64,000 nt of DNA from Chionis minor (lineage: Eukaryota > Chordata > Aves > Charadriiformes > Chionididae), in contig VZSF01008206.1 in assembly GCA_013398295.1 (NCBI GenBank), forward strand, positions 186,001 to 250,000, read 5' to 3'. Numbering within the stretch: the stretch's first letter is position 1; every line of letters begins with the position of its first letter. Made by a program: the position numbers and the translations under genes. Below the pieces are notes generated by a model that was given only the letters and a program-made list of their open reading frames with translations, was not told where the DNA came from and made no database searches. Positions 38,066 to 51,300 of this stretch are shown piece by piece.

Positions 38066-40455
38066 AAAATGTCCTCTTCTGTGTTTTCAGTCTGACATTA
38101 TCCTTCCCTCTCTTTAGCTTCAACCAATTTTTCTCTTCTCATTCCAGTACGAAACATCCTGATTGCAGCTGTTTAGTCATATGTGATAAAGCATAATCAT
38201 GATAGCTCCATATATTTGTGTCAAAGTTTACTTTTTTTGTCCCACAGAAATACTCTGTGAGCAAATCCATTATAAATTACTGTGTATTACCTGTTTCATT
38301 TTCCCAACACCTATCACTTCTTCTGTTTCCATAGTTTCAGAAAGGCTCTTCCTGGATGCTAATGTACAACTTTGTAATAATCTCTTTGTGAGCAGGCTGT
38401 TATTTACTACTTGTGTATACTAGCACAACAGGGAGCCAAACTTCTGAAACATTCAGACATTTCAATAATACAGATTGTAAATAGCAAAAGAGCAAGTTTA
38501 GCAGCATGTAGTTTAACAGATTTATGAAGGGACAGGTGAAAAAAGTGCAGATGAAATCAGAACTGGATGTGCCATGAAACTGTGCCCAGCATTAGTTCAT
38601 GGTAGTATTGCATGAATATAACACAACAGTTTTTTAATGATTAATGGGTTTGCAATTTGGAGGTGGTAAGATGATTTATGTTAACGATTTCCGTTTTTTA
38701 TTAGGAAAACAGATGGGAATATTTGGATTTGCTTAAGAATTCCAGAAAGATTTTGCCACGGAGGTTAATCTCTCTCTTCAGTATTCTCCTCCTCATGCTA
38801 TGTTTCTCCCAAACCACAGAAGCCAAACATTCAAGGAAAGATATTTCAGCATGGTAAAAGGAAAGAGGAAAATGATGTGGCTGTATTGACCACGCTTCTC
38901 ACTTTCTAATACATTTTGATCCAGAGGAATAAGTTCGCTACTCCTTTCGTTCCTTCAGCACAAAACATTGTGTAGAACTGTGCACTTATTGTTGAGACGG
39001 TAATAAAGGTATGTAATGAAGTGTAAATGTCATGTCTTTTCTCTGTGGAGCTCATACAGGGGATCAGAACACACCTTTGAATACATCTTTCTACTTAACT
39101 TAAAAACCCAGTTGGTCAAGTTTCCACACAAACATTGCCAAAGGCCCAGAACTCATTCCCATGAACTCCAGGTGTTAAATGGTGACTGATCACAAATTTC
39201 TGTGGAGAACAAGGACTTTTTTCTCCCTCATGATAGAAAAGATGTCACCATTCCAAAGATTTCTGCAGTTTGTATGCTATTAATGCAAGTTCACATTACT
39301 AAGATAAGTATCTGGCTTTTGTCACAGGGAGTGAGCAACTTCAGTGACAAAACAAAGGAAACTGGAACTTTGAAGCCTGGAAAATTCTTGTGGCAGCAAT
39401 AGATGTGTAAGCATCAGAGGCAGCAAGAGGTTAATGCTCGCTGCTGTTTCAATAAGTGACTTTCAGCATGGTGAGATTTCATTGTGTAGAAGCTGATCCA
39501 GTTTGCTGTTCTGAAGGCAAGAAAGCTTTCTGAGTTAGGTGCCTACAATTAGGAGGGTTGACTGAGCTTATGTCTTTAAAGGAGGAAAAAAGGAAGGAAA
39601 AAGGTACAATGTACATGCTGTTCCTGCCGTCAGAGCAAGTATTATTATTGCACATGTGTGCAACTTTTTAATATTTCTATTTTTAAGCAATTTTGAAAAT
39701 GCCAGATCCATCTATTTTCTGGCTTCACTCATGCAATTCTGAAGCCAAAGAACTTGGCATCCTTAATGTTTTAGAAAGCCTCAAGTTTTGTAGAAACTTG
39801 TTCTTTGACCCTGACAAATGGCAAGAAAAATAAATACATTCTGGACAGTTTGGGCATAGAAGTTTCATTAAAGATTTGTGAATAAGTCCCTTGGAACATA
39901 AATGAAGTCCACAACTAACTACAGTCACCAGATCCAATAGCTGGATGACTGCCAAAATTCAGCTGGAGAGTTTTTTCAGGTTGATAGAGCAGGACTTGCA
40001 AAGGTAACTGTGATTTAAATTAAGAATAGAATTCTATGTAAAAAATTATATACTACTAATAGTTTAATAAAGTACTGTGTGTTTTTGTATTTTCTCATTT
40101 TATTTTTCAATGTATGAATCAGCCTATAATATTTTGGGAACTAAATCAATAAGCAGTAAAAAGAGTCCAAGGTATTAAAATTTACTAATAATTTTATTTT
40201 CCTAATTTATCCACACAGGCATCATTATATACATTATGTTACATTTAACCAAGGTGAAACATATATTTAAGAACCTCTAGCCCTGTCTCTTTGTGGCATT
40301 TACACATACATGTGTCTTTTATGTCCTTGAATAGTCTGAGTAACTTAAAAATGTGCTTACTTTCTCTGCTGAATCATTGCTTTGTTTGATATTCTTCTGC
40401 TCCATGCAGCATTCTGCTTAATAATAACAATGGAGAGCTGAATATCGTAGGTTGT
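38066..40455. other. AT-rich DNA, nothing recognised
   Basis: Open frames do not exceed 76 codons. There is no named repeat between the two LTR pieces. Confidence 0.5.
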
Positions 40456-40536
40456 TGTATTGGGTTTACATGGCAAAGTTTTGGTGAGACCAATTTGGCT
40501 GTGAGAAGATGCCAGAAGCTGGGATATTCTTAAAAA
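40456..40536 (+). mobile_element. orphan LTR head, same family as the LTR at 36.9 kb
   Basis: The segment begins TGTATTGGGTTTACATGG and continues CAAAGTTTTGGT, then GTGAGAAGATGCCAGAAGC. That is the start of the avian LTR family whose tail is seen on the opposite strand at 36857. Only about 80 bases are recognisable before AT-rich unique sequence resumes. It may be a truncated separate insertion or a piece of the same element displaced by rearrangement. Confidence 0.6.
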
Positions 40537-43500
40537 CTAGTAAAATTTTGCAATGCTAGTGCAAGCATTATGTTCCTTGTATTAAAAAATAATTTAAAAA
40601 AAGACATTTCTCCATAAACCAATTATCATTTTGTTGGTGCTCTGAAAACTGTGGTCTCCGCAATTTCTATTGCAAAATCCTTAACTATTAATTATTTAAA
40701 AGTTTCTTCTGATATAAACCAGAAACCAGATGTATGTGTCTATCATCAGGTAATAGAGGTAAGAGAGAAGAGGCCCTTTTATCTTTTATTTTTAGTTATA
40801 GATGGCAGGAAATCTGCTGTAACTATCTTATCTAATGTTTTTCTGTATCATTTGACATCTTCAATAATTTTGCATTCTTTTCCTTAATTTGACTTGCCCA
40901 TTCTAGTTAGTTTGGGAAAGGCAATGGAAAAGGAAATAAGCCATTTTCACCTTTTCTGAATAGGAGAAAATATCCTTACTTCGTTTACTGAAAACATGTT
41001 ACATGCAGTACTAAGATAACTAGAAATATAACTCAAGTTGTAAAAGGCAATGCTCAGAAGCATGCCAGATGTTCTTGTATGTGAGAGACTCCCAAAGTGC
41101 AGAGACATCATCAGCAATCAAATTAACCCAACATTTTAACATTCTGAAGGGCCACGATATTGTTTAATAATATTTTTTCTATTTTCTGATTTCTTTTGAG
41201 TACTCTTCTCCACAAATGTTGTACTTGCTCAGAAAATCTGGCCATATTTTGTGTCAGTCAGTGATTATAATTAAAGACAAAATACTGCTACATATCTCAA
41301 CCAAACAGTTCTCTCTTTAAATCTATGATGTTGATTGTAAATAATGCAAAGTCAGAGATTGGAAACTGTGTAAGGCATGGAAAATACACGAAACAGGGTA
41401 GTAGATGCTATATCATTCATATCTCCTGTCTCATTCCTGTGATGTTTCACTCATGAGAGGAACACTTTACAAGTCAAGGAGCAATCAAGGGGTAAATAAT
41501 CTCACAACAGCCCTCAATGCAAAAGGGTAAGCACCTGTCTGTTATATCAGAGAGAAAGAGGGAGGGAAGACAATCCTTTCTTTTTTTTTTATTTGTTTTA
41601 AGTCATGCAGGTGTTCTATGCCTTTTTTTTGATTTTTTAAACGAAGGCATCTGTGTGATGAACCTAATTCAAAATAACTATAATTTGCATGTTCTTTCAG
41701 TAGTTTGTGGGTGGAATCAAGATGAGAAAACAGACGCTTATCCTGTTATGACACTCACAAGGAAATACCCTTTGCCCACTAGAGTGCTTCGATAATCAGA
41801 GTTGCAAGAAATGTCAAATCTTACTGAGTGTACTGTGGAACGAATGCCTCGTTGTTCTCCCATAGTAGTTTATGAATGAACTATGCACAGAAACTGTATT
41901 TTTTCTATTGCATTTTCCTGTTCTTACTTCCTATTTAGTGAAAAATAGCAGAGTCAACTCCCTTTACTTTTGATGAAACAGTTTTTGAAGCAGGAGAAGT
42001 GCAAGGCCATAAATCACTGAGAAGACGCATTTCCAGTGTACTGTGGGTACAGGACTCTGAGAATAAGAGATATTTCCTAATATTTTAAAAACCTTTCTGA
42101 GAGCATTAAATCATTGGATTTTCCTCCATGCCTGCTTGCTTCTCCTGCTTTCTTCAAATTCTGCTTAATGAACAATGCAGTACCACTAAATTTATCAGAA
42201 GAAAATATACATATCTCAGCAGAATGTAATCAATGCAAGTTGTCTTGCCAGCTTACGCTTATCAGATCCTCCGAAGAAATAAACTCTATATTTACATGGG
42301 TAGGCAAACATCCACTAGCACAGGTAAGGAGGGACACTTTTGTGATAACAGCTTGATAAAATATTGGCAGTATGCTGTTGCAGTTAACACTTCCTTTTGG
42401 GCATTATTTAACAGTGTTTGCCAAGAGTAAATATCAACTGGCTGTGGAAGCTCAGTCATCTGGGAAGTGGTTCATCCAGAACAGAGCTAAGATATATTGT
42501 TGGGCTGTCTGGAGAAATCAACATTAGCTGGTTTATTGACTAAATACGAACTCATAACACCCAGCCACGACTTGCTCCTCAAGGATCAGTAGTTGATGCT
42601 ACATAACCCAAGGCTCCTTGAGACAACTGCATGGTGATGTCAGAAGGCTGGGAACTTTAATCCTTCCTTCTGAGCTGGGCTCTTGCTATCAGATCAATGC
42701 TCCTTCTACACAGCAACAGCCGACACCACAGGGTAGTGGGATCTGTCTCTGTTGCTGCTGAGGTTGCTTAGCACACCTCTGCAATGTCCATCATTCTGAG
42801 TAATACATTCATTTTCATACTAAAGTTATGTTTTTTCATTTGAGCTGGATGTACTCTCATTTCTGTTGCTGGAAATTATTTGCATGAGAAATAGCAACCT
42901 GAAGCAAGAGTTGAAGGAAGATTTAGACATCAAAGAGTGAATCTTTTACCAGAGTAAATATTTTAGGTCTTTGTTACAAAACTGTGCTTAAAAATTTGGT
43001 TATATCTCTTTGATGCTAATTACTCAGTAAGGCAACACCTCACGACTAAAGCCCCTTCAGCACAGCACTGAAAATGTAACCTTCTTTTCATGTAATTCCT
43101 CGATTCCTGTAACTTCTTAAAGCGATGTCAATTAAGCAAAGTAGCTGCTATTTTGTTTTCTACACTCCTACAAGTAGAAAAAATCCTACTTCACATTGCC
43201 ACCAGCTGGTTCTCATTGCCTTATCAGGCTGATTTGAGTCGTTGAGAGAAAGAACATTCAAAGGATTCCTTGAGGGGGCTAATCCCGGCTTTCTACCTAC
43301 CACCTTTACCCGCTGTCACAGCATAGTAGACTGGTTGAGGGAAGGAAGAAAAGACAGTGAATTGTCTGATTCTTGCTAACACAACTGTGAGCAAAGGAAA
43401 GAGAGAAGATGAGAGGACTCTCAGAGAGCTCAGAGTAGAGAGGGAGGACGGCAAAGCAAGCAGCTCTGGGAGTGTAATGAGTGAGGGAGAAAATGACGGA

Positions 43501-45644
43501 GAGAGAGAACTGAGAAAAATCCACCTGCTAGGGGATGACAAAGAGCTCATCTACATCCAGCTCAGGTTTAGTGCTAAGGAAAGGGAAGCAACAGGAAACA
43601 AATGTAAAAGGATACTTGGCAAGATATTTGAAACCAGAGAGGATTGATCCAAGTAGTAAGGAAGAATCAAAATTGCAGAAGAAAAGGGGTGAGACTGTAC
43701 ATTACAAAATAAAAATGTTTAGGAGAGGCTGGATGTGGTGGGCAACACCAGTGACTCAACCAAGATCAAATGAGTGAGGTGACACAAATTAATATCATTG
43801 GCAAAAAGCAGGTAGACAGGATAAGGTTTCAGGGAAAGCAAGTGAGTAGAAGGAATAAAAAAGAAAAGGTCATGAAAGACCGCAAGATTGGGAGAACAGG
43901 AATTTTTAAGTTCTGGGAAAGGAATGAAGAGTTGAGGCTTTCTATTAAGTGGACTCTGTTGATGTTGCAGTTGAGAGAAAGGGATTAGTAGGGTATTATC
44001 ATTGAATTGGAGCATAAGAACTCAGAAAAAATTTTCAGGATACATTATTTCCAGACCGGAAGAAAGTCTGGAGTGACTGTGCAGAAAGGCAAAACCAGAA
44101 TAAGGTAGAAAAAGAAAAATTTTAAAAACTTACTGTATTGTGGGAAATGAAAAGTGTACAGCAGTTAGAGTCCAGAGGAAAATGCTAAACAATGGGTAGA
44201 AACACTGGGATCTAATTTTAGTTATCCTGTTAAATGATCTGTAAAGTTTCGTGAAAGGTTGAAACTTTGCAAGCATTAAACACGAGATGTAATCCCCAAT
44301 TTACCTAAGAGATCACTCTGGCCTTGCGTGTATCTATCCTCACACTGTCTATAGAGAAGATGTAGTGATAGGAGTCTAGAAATAACAAGGCATCACAACT
44401 TTGACTTTTTGATATCTTTGTTATTTAAGACGTCCCCTGGAAAGAGTTAGCTATCCTGGAAGTTCAAGCATCAGTGTCCAGAAATCTCATCATTGCTAGG
44501 GGTGTCAGAATTGCATCAAGAGAAGAAATAATCGGGATTTTTAGGGGAAAAAAACCCTGTAGAGAAACTTCCCCAGTGTGCATTCACAACTTAGAATCAT
44601 TAGCTTCAGAAAGTCTTGGCTGAGTGTTAGAGGTGCTCTAAACAGAACAGAATATTAGATTTTTCTGGAAATCCCAAAACTTCAAATGCTAAATTAGCTA
44701 TTAAATTTAGTTGGAGTTGAAAAGCAATAAAAGCCTAATAACTATGCTGTAGACAGCAGTTAGGCAGCGTAGGTAGTTTTCCTTCAAATAACTGTAGAAT
44801 GAACAGAGAGATACTCTTTCCAAATGAGTAGGAAATTGCTAAATTAGCCGTAAAGTTGATACAGTAGCACAGAGATGAAAGTTTTATTTAAACCTTGACT
44901 TAAATCATGTTTGCTTGCTTTGTATTATTAACACCTCACATTAATGATGCATAAGGTATGTGGAAAACAGATGTTTAATGTTGTATTTGATAGACAACAG
45001 GTGCCGTTTTTATTTATTGCCATATTAATCATAAAAATATATACAAACTATTTCAATCTTTTTAAGAACAAAAAACTTCAATAATTTTCAGTCAAGATTT
45101 TTCGTGACACAGATTCTCTTAAAACACTTCAGTTTGTTGAATCAGCATCTTCTGAGGAGCAAATTCAGGAGGTTATTCTTAACAATCTCCATGTCTCTTC
45201 CACACAGGAATCAAAAGTTTTCTTAGAGAATACTACTCATTGATGCCAGATGGCATATGAACCAGTGGGATATTAGAAAAAGATATGCCTTACAAATGTG
45301 TGGTGCTATTTCAAAATAAATGAGCTCTTCTTTGAAAAGCATCATCCTTAGAAGTTGTGTAATCAAGTGAACTGAAGGTCTTAACTCTTGACGATAGAGA
45401 GTTTAAACACCCATGTATAGCATCTGCCAGTAGGTCCTTGCTAAAGACTTTCATCTTTTCACTGACTGCACAGGGAAGGTAGGTCTCTAATTTGGGTTCT
45501 CTCACAGACCCTGCTAAAGCCAGGCATTTACAGGTTTTTTAGGTCTTTGGTGGAAAAAGTTTGTTGAACTTCAGAATTAACTGCAAAATTCACATCTTTC
45601 CTTACATCTTTCCCAGAGTCACTCTATATTTGAAAAAAATCTTT
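40537..45644. other. non-coding DNA including a purine-rich tract
   Basis: From about 43357 to 44000 the plus strand is strongly purine-rich, roughly 70 percent A+G by eye in the first 350 bases. This keeps a 97-codon plus frame open (43357-43647) with charged, Glu/Arg/Lys-rich residues and no recognisable domain. Pyrimidine-rich mirror frames lie on the other strand. Outside this tract I see nothing to name. Confidence 0.45.
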
Positions 45645-45700
45645 TGTAATATGATGGACTTAAAGGTTCCTTCCAACCTAGATGACTCTGATTCTCTCTC
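45645..45700 (+). mobile_element. CR1 LINE 3'-end fragment
   Basis: The stretch ATGATGGACTTAAAGG, then TTCCTTCCAACCTAGATGA, ending in GATTCTCTC, matches the last 50-60 bases of CR1, where the family reads GATGATCTTAAAGGTCCCTTCCAACC plus ATTCTATG repeats. CR1 copies are normally 5'-truncated, so a 56-bp remnant is credible. Confidence 0.55.
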
Positions 45701-45706
45701 ATGCCT

Positions 45707-45750
45707 CTTCTAGAATTCCGTTTGAAACATTTGAAATGGAATTCTAGAAG
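45707..45750. repeat. perfect 13-bp inverted repeat with an 18-base loop
   Basis: CTTCTAGAATTCC at 45707-45719 pairs exactly with GGAATTCTAGAAG at 45738-45750 across an 18-base loop. It starts seven bases after the CR1 tail fragment. It could fold as a hairpin in RNA or cruciform DNA. No terminator or microRNA role is supported, since the stem is short for a microRNA. Confidence 0.85.
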
Positions 45751-47299
45751 CTGAATTCCACTTTCAGTTTTCTCAGTTATTTTCAAAATTGAGAATTAAA
45801 CACAAAATAAAAGATAATTCTTGGATTGTGAAAAGTACAGTATTCAGTAATATGTCCCAGAGTTGGTGTAAATTCTTTTTTTACACAAACCATTGCACTG
45901 GCTACTTCAAAATGCACTTAATAATCAGTATTTTACAAAATTCTTTTGAAATTAAAGGATTCTCTGAACTTGCTTTCTGGTAAACTAGAATTCTCTATTA
46001 AAACTAACCCACAAGGAACATAAACACATCAGAAGTTAATTTAAAACAGGAAGAATTCCTAACAGAAATTTCTTAGAAATATATACTCAACTGTAATTTT
46101 AGTCTTACTTCCCTCCAACTGTGCTTTAAGGTCAGATTTAATTATGAGAAAACTGTAAGCAGAACAGAGAATCAGCCACAATTTTACATTTGTTTTAAAC
46201 ATAACCAAGGCACAAGTTCTTTAAGCTCTTGTCTCAACTTCTAGCCTTTTGAGAGTTCCTCTAATGAAGAAAAGAAGGGATGATGCTATTCCCTTACTGT
46301 TACGCATTAATACTATAAACTAATTTGGCATTTGGGATTAACATGCTTTCCTCTTCTCCATGTTGCTCTTTCATTGGTCAGCTCTGCAGTGGTATTAGCA
46401 GTAGTTGAAAAGATTTTTTTTAACCCTTTCAGTAAGTCATGACAGAGTATTCTTTGGGCAGATTACATGTCAGCCACACCCACAGTCATACAGCTGGCTG
46501 ACAAAGGCCTCTGGAACCTATTAAAATTGCATGAAGCCCTGCCATGTTGTTATGGGGACTCACTCAACCTTTTTGCAATTCATTTTTCCTCATTATAAAA
46601 CAGGGTCAGAAAAGAACGTGTTTCTTGACCAGAAAAGGTTGGAAAGAGCCAGGAAATGCTGGAGGATTGTTCTTTTGCTGTTTTGAATTACATATAGTAG
46701 TTTCAAATACTTCTCCGGTGTATTTTGGTGATATCATTGACAGTAGAGTACAGAAATGACTTAAGAGATTCTCAGCAATTAAATGGAAATTGGGATTTGC
46801 CATTACAGAATTGCATCAGTTCAGGGCTTTTTTTCCAGAGAATTTGTCTTGGCCTTCATATGTGACAATAAGAAGCTCATCACTCAACATTTCTCTCTTG
46901 CTATTTCTTCAAATATGCATTGGAAGACAGAACAATTTCACACTTTTGAATATATCTTCATTCAGGTTTGTAATGTGTTTATACCAGAGGGAGAGTGTGA
47001 CTGTAACATGTGAGCCTAAATGGCTGATGGGGAGTGAGCCAGTCACCTACTCCTTATTTCTGGAACCTCCCTGAATGGCATTTCACATGGAATTAATAAC
47101 ATAATATGCATTACTTTTCATACTGATGACTATCAAAGAAAGTTATGTGACTTTTTAGAGCTGATAATAGAAGTTGTCAATCATATCTAGCATTCAACTT
47201 TAGTTTTAATGAAAATTGACATCTAAAATTGACGCTTATTTGGGGCTATTCGTGCTGACATTTATTGCTACTGATAATTGTTCGTTGGTTTTCAAATTT
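45751..47299. other. AT-rich DNA, nothing recognised
   Basis: Overlapping frames of 60-94 codons near 46544-47074 occur on both strands and show no recognisable protein. GGAATTC-type sequence recurs just after the hairpin, at about 45752-45760. Confidence 0.5.
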
Positions 47300-48382
47300 C
47301 ATAGAATCATAGAATGGTTAGAGTTGGAAGGGACCTTAAAGATCATTTAGTTCCAAGCCCCCTGCCATGGGCAAGGACACCTCCCACTAGACCAGGTTGC
47401 TCAAAGCCCCATCCAGCCTCTCCATGTACACTTCCAAGGATGGGGCATCCGCAGCTTCCCTGGGAAACCTGTTCCAGTGCCTCACCACCCTCACAGTAAA
47501 GAATTTCTTCCTAATATCTAATCTAAATCTACCCTCTTTCAGTTTAAATCTGTTGCTCCTCATCTTATCACTACACTCCCTGTTAAAGAGTCCCTCCCCA
47601 TCTTTCCTGTAGGCCCTCTTTAAGCACTGGAAGGTTGTTATAAGGTCTCCTTGGAGTCTTCTTTCTCCACGCTGAACAACCCCAACTCTCTCAGCCTGTC
47701 CTCACAGGAGAGGTGCTCCACCCCTTCGATCATCTTTATGGCCCTCCTCTGGACTTTCTCCAACAGCCTCATAGCTGGATGCAGTCCTCCAGGTGGGGTC
47801 TCACAAGAGGAGAGTCAGGTTTCTTTTGATGCAGCCCAGGATGCTGTTGGCTTTCTGGGCTGCAACTGCACACTGCTGCCTCATGTTGAGCTTCTCATCC
47901 ACCAACACCCCCAAGTCCCTCTCCTCAGGGCTGCTCTCAATCCATTCTCCACCCAGCCTGTATTTGTGTTTGGAATTGCCCCAGCCCATGTGCAGGACCT
48001 TGCACTTGGCTTTGTTGAACCTCATGAGATTGGCATGGGCCCACCTTTCAAGCCTGTCCAGCCATCCATCTGGATGATGTCCCTTCCCTCCAGCATGTCA
48101 ACCACACCACACAGGTTGGTGTCATTGGCAAACTTGCTGGGGCTGCACTCAATCTCAATATCTGTCACTGACAAAGATGTCAAACACTGGTCCCAGTACT
48201 GACCCTTGAGGAATGCCACTTGTCACTGGTCACCACTTGGACATTGAGCCATTGACCACAGCTCTTTGAGTGTAGCCATCCGGTCAATTCATTATTCATC
48301 ACGTGGTCCATCCATCAATTCCATGTCTCTCTAACTTAGAGACAAGAATGTTGTGTGAGGCAGTGTCAAATGTTTTGCTTTT
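47300..48382 (-). mobile_element. CR1 LINE, 5'-truncated, 3' part of ORF2 and 3' UTR
   Basis: On the minus strand this runs from the region of the reverse-transcriptase active site to the canonical 3' end CCATTCTATGATTCTATG at 47300-47317. Readable peptide pieces follow the CR1 order: KFANDTNLCG (48118-48132 for the core), [25 protein letters not shown], and the C-terminal RFRLDIRKKFF segment near 47500-47550. The active-site FADD has become FAND, and a short deletion relative to the copy at 53.05 kb joins IKRN to LTLLL near 47805-47815. The copy is therefore dead. CR1 lacks target duplications, so the 5' limit is set only by where similarity fades. Confidence 0.92.
47801..48219 (-). pseudogene. 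remnant CR1 reverse-transcriptase coding region
   Basis: Two overlapping minus frames (48022-48219 and 47801-48025) together cover the end of the polymerase palm and the start of the region after it: FANDT, then [18 protein letters not shown] and [13 protein letters not shown] frameshift around 48022-48030 separates them. The first Asp of the FADD metal-binding pair is Asn here, so the enzyme could not work even if the frames were joined. The copy is an ordinary decayed LINE. Confidence 0.8.
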
Positions 48383-51300
48383 TACTTCTTTGCATCACTT
48401 GGTGTGCCTGATCTATATATCTAGCTGCAAATCTTGTGAAGAAAAAACACTGAAGTTTAATTACAGTTTTCATACATATTTACATAATTCAACCTCAAAA
48501 TAAAGTTGTAAGATTTGTAAAAACACAAAATATTTATGAAAATAAACAGTGGAATTCACCAAGTCTTTACTGAAATCAGTTTCATCAGATTCTTTTTTCT
48601 GCGTCTACCAGAAGCATTACTTTTGTAGTTTTCACAGTTGTCTTTACTGAAGTAAAACAAATTCAGATGTTCAAGTTCAATCTGAAATTTATCTTCTGCC
48701 TAGAATTTTTCTAAACAGAACTAAATGAATGTGCAATGTTTATAGGTGTAGTAAGCATAGATCAGGCACAAAATACCAGGTTACTAAGCTTGGAAATGGT
48801 TGCCGTTTATATTTCAATAGTAAATTACCTCTGTTTTCCACACCTTTTGTTGTGTAGAAATATATTTGCATTAGCAGTTTGTGTGACTCAAATCTTTGAC
48901 ATTTGAATTTTCCCTCACACCCAGCACTTTGCACTTCAAAACAAAAGCCCATCTCCAAAGAGCTTTCTTGAAATATTTTTAGGTCTGGTTATACCAGATT
49001 TGTCTCCAAAGTGGAGCAGAAATTATTCATTTCTACTATATTACGTTTTTTTAAATGACATTGCCTTTACAGTTACATCAGCATCAGAAAAACAATAATT
49101 TGCATCCATGTTTCTCTTTATTTTGCTCAAGATGCTCTCATTTGTTTTGTGGGTCAGGGGAATCGCGCTTTTTTTTTTTTTTTTTTTAACAATATGCACT
49201 TTCTTTGGAGTTGAAGGTACAAAACAAAGTGTTGCATTGATTTCCCTTTGATTTTTCCCATCTTTGAGCAGGTGTTTAAGTTTCCTTATGCTTCAGATGT
49301 GTCAGTTGAATCTTCTGAAGCAAGGGAATTGGCAGCATTTTCCCTATCATTGTGCATGTATCATGCTGACATCAGCCAGGAAAACTACTGTGCCAGAACC
49401 TGTCTTGGGGGAATATGCAAATACTTTTAACAACTGTATTCTCTGCGTGTCACATCAAAATAGAGGCTTTCCCTCTTTTTCAATTCATTTGAATTACATC
49501 AGTAATAAACAAAAAAACCCTGTTCAATATAATCTCTAATCTTTAGTGTTAAGTCACCTGATACATGTATATGACAAGAAATTTAAGGATCACGTCACAG
49601 TTACTCTTAAACTGGAACTGCAGCAGGTGTCCACACAAGGACTGCTGAGTCAGTTTGGACAAACACATTGTTTCCCACAAAAATTTGTATTCTTGCAGAG
49701 CACTGTTTAGTAAAAAAGGCCCCAAAGCAACACATTTCCCTGTAAATGATTGAAAAGTGGACAAGTCGGGTTGTAAATAGTGTTAGAGAGACTCTCCTTG
49801 TAACATAGCGCGTGCTTTTAATCTTGGCAGGATTCTGCATGAGATTTGCTTCTTCACACACATAGCTTAAAGAATTTTTCTTGATTTGCAATAGGAGGGG
49901 GACTTGTACTAGTTCTTTATTTGAGATGCCAGCCATTATGAAAATCTGCTCTGCCAGTATTTGCAAATCCAGACCACAAAATTATCACCATTAGCACTTT
50001 TCTCACATCTTTTACTCCAGATTCTTTTGACTCTGCACAACAAGCTTTCAGCAACCTCTTCCACTGCACTTATGAACTACCAGCTAGTCAGGCATGTTCC
50101 AGCCAACCTGGACATCACATCATTCCCTGTTGACCTACTTACGAGAAGACTCTTGCAAGTCAGTTTTACAGTCTTCTTGACAAGAAAAATTAAAGAGCAT
50201 GAATATTCACTAAAAAAAAACCCAAACATAAACAGTTTACCATTTTGAACACAGACATGAGATTTTCATCAGCTTCTTCATTTAAAAACAGGACTTGCTG
50301 GCCATTATCAATTTAAATAAATACATAAATAAAACTAGAAAGCCTGATTACATCTCACAGAGAAGAAAAGCCTTCCCAGGATACAGAAAACAGGTAATAC
50401 TTACAGGGCTCCTCTTGAGCCTTCAGACAAATTCAGGTCAATTGATCCTTAGGATGCCACCTTTCGAGTTGTCCCATTCCTCCCTCTCCCACTTTAATGT
50501 TTCTCTAAAGTCTTTTGAAAACTTCTGAGTTTTTTTCCTTTCAACCATCAGGAGAATTGCAGCTGTTTTGAGCTTACTGAGAGAAGTTTCCCCATTCACT
50601 ATTGTAGTCTATAGGGTTGATGCCATATCTCTTGGTAAAAATACCCTGAAACACTTACAGAACAAGGTCACTTTCTCTATAAGCATCACTGCTTGCTTAG
50701 GTTTCCTTTCTGAAAATTAGAATCAAAAATATAAAACTATGATAGTAAACAATAGAGACCTTGGACAAGGATATATAGCAGAATCACCTTCATACATAGA
50801 CAGTAGAATAGCTACAAGGAATAGAAGACAGATCATAGTAAAAACATTTTATTTTCATCATCTAATCTATCTGTCTCTTGTTTCCTCTATGACTTCAAGG
50901 AATTTGCCTGAGTTTGTTAGGGTTTTTTACATAATAGGCTCAAGCTTCCGATTCTTCATGTTCTGAGGATTAATGATGAGACCAAAGTGGTGAAAAAAAT
51001 GAAAGATTTATTTTCTAACCTTCCAACTTTTCAACCTGACTCCTCACTGTTAGCTAGTGCTTTTCACGGTGACTGAATCACAATCATTTTTCACTCCTCG
51101 GTTTTCTGCACGTTCTGCCCTTTTCCATTAACTCAGCAAGTACAGAAGTACTTTGTAGAGTTGATCCAGTCCTTTGTTCTAGCCACCAGTAATTAAGATT
51201 TCCGGGAGGCCATCCATCCATAGACTGGACAAAGCCAGACCTGTCTTTAAGCTCTTACAAGCCCGATACACTCAACTAGGTGTACCAGTAGGCTTCTGTA

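Noticed and set aside
43357..43647. 97-codon charged frame as a small protein
   Set aside because: Explained by purine bias of the strand; residue make-up is Glu/Arg/Lys/Ser with no motif.
47651..48202. 183-codon plus-strand frame
   Set aside because: It is the antisense of CR1 ORF2; the coding sense is on the minus strand.
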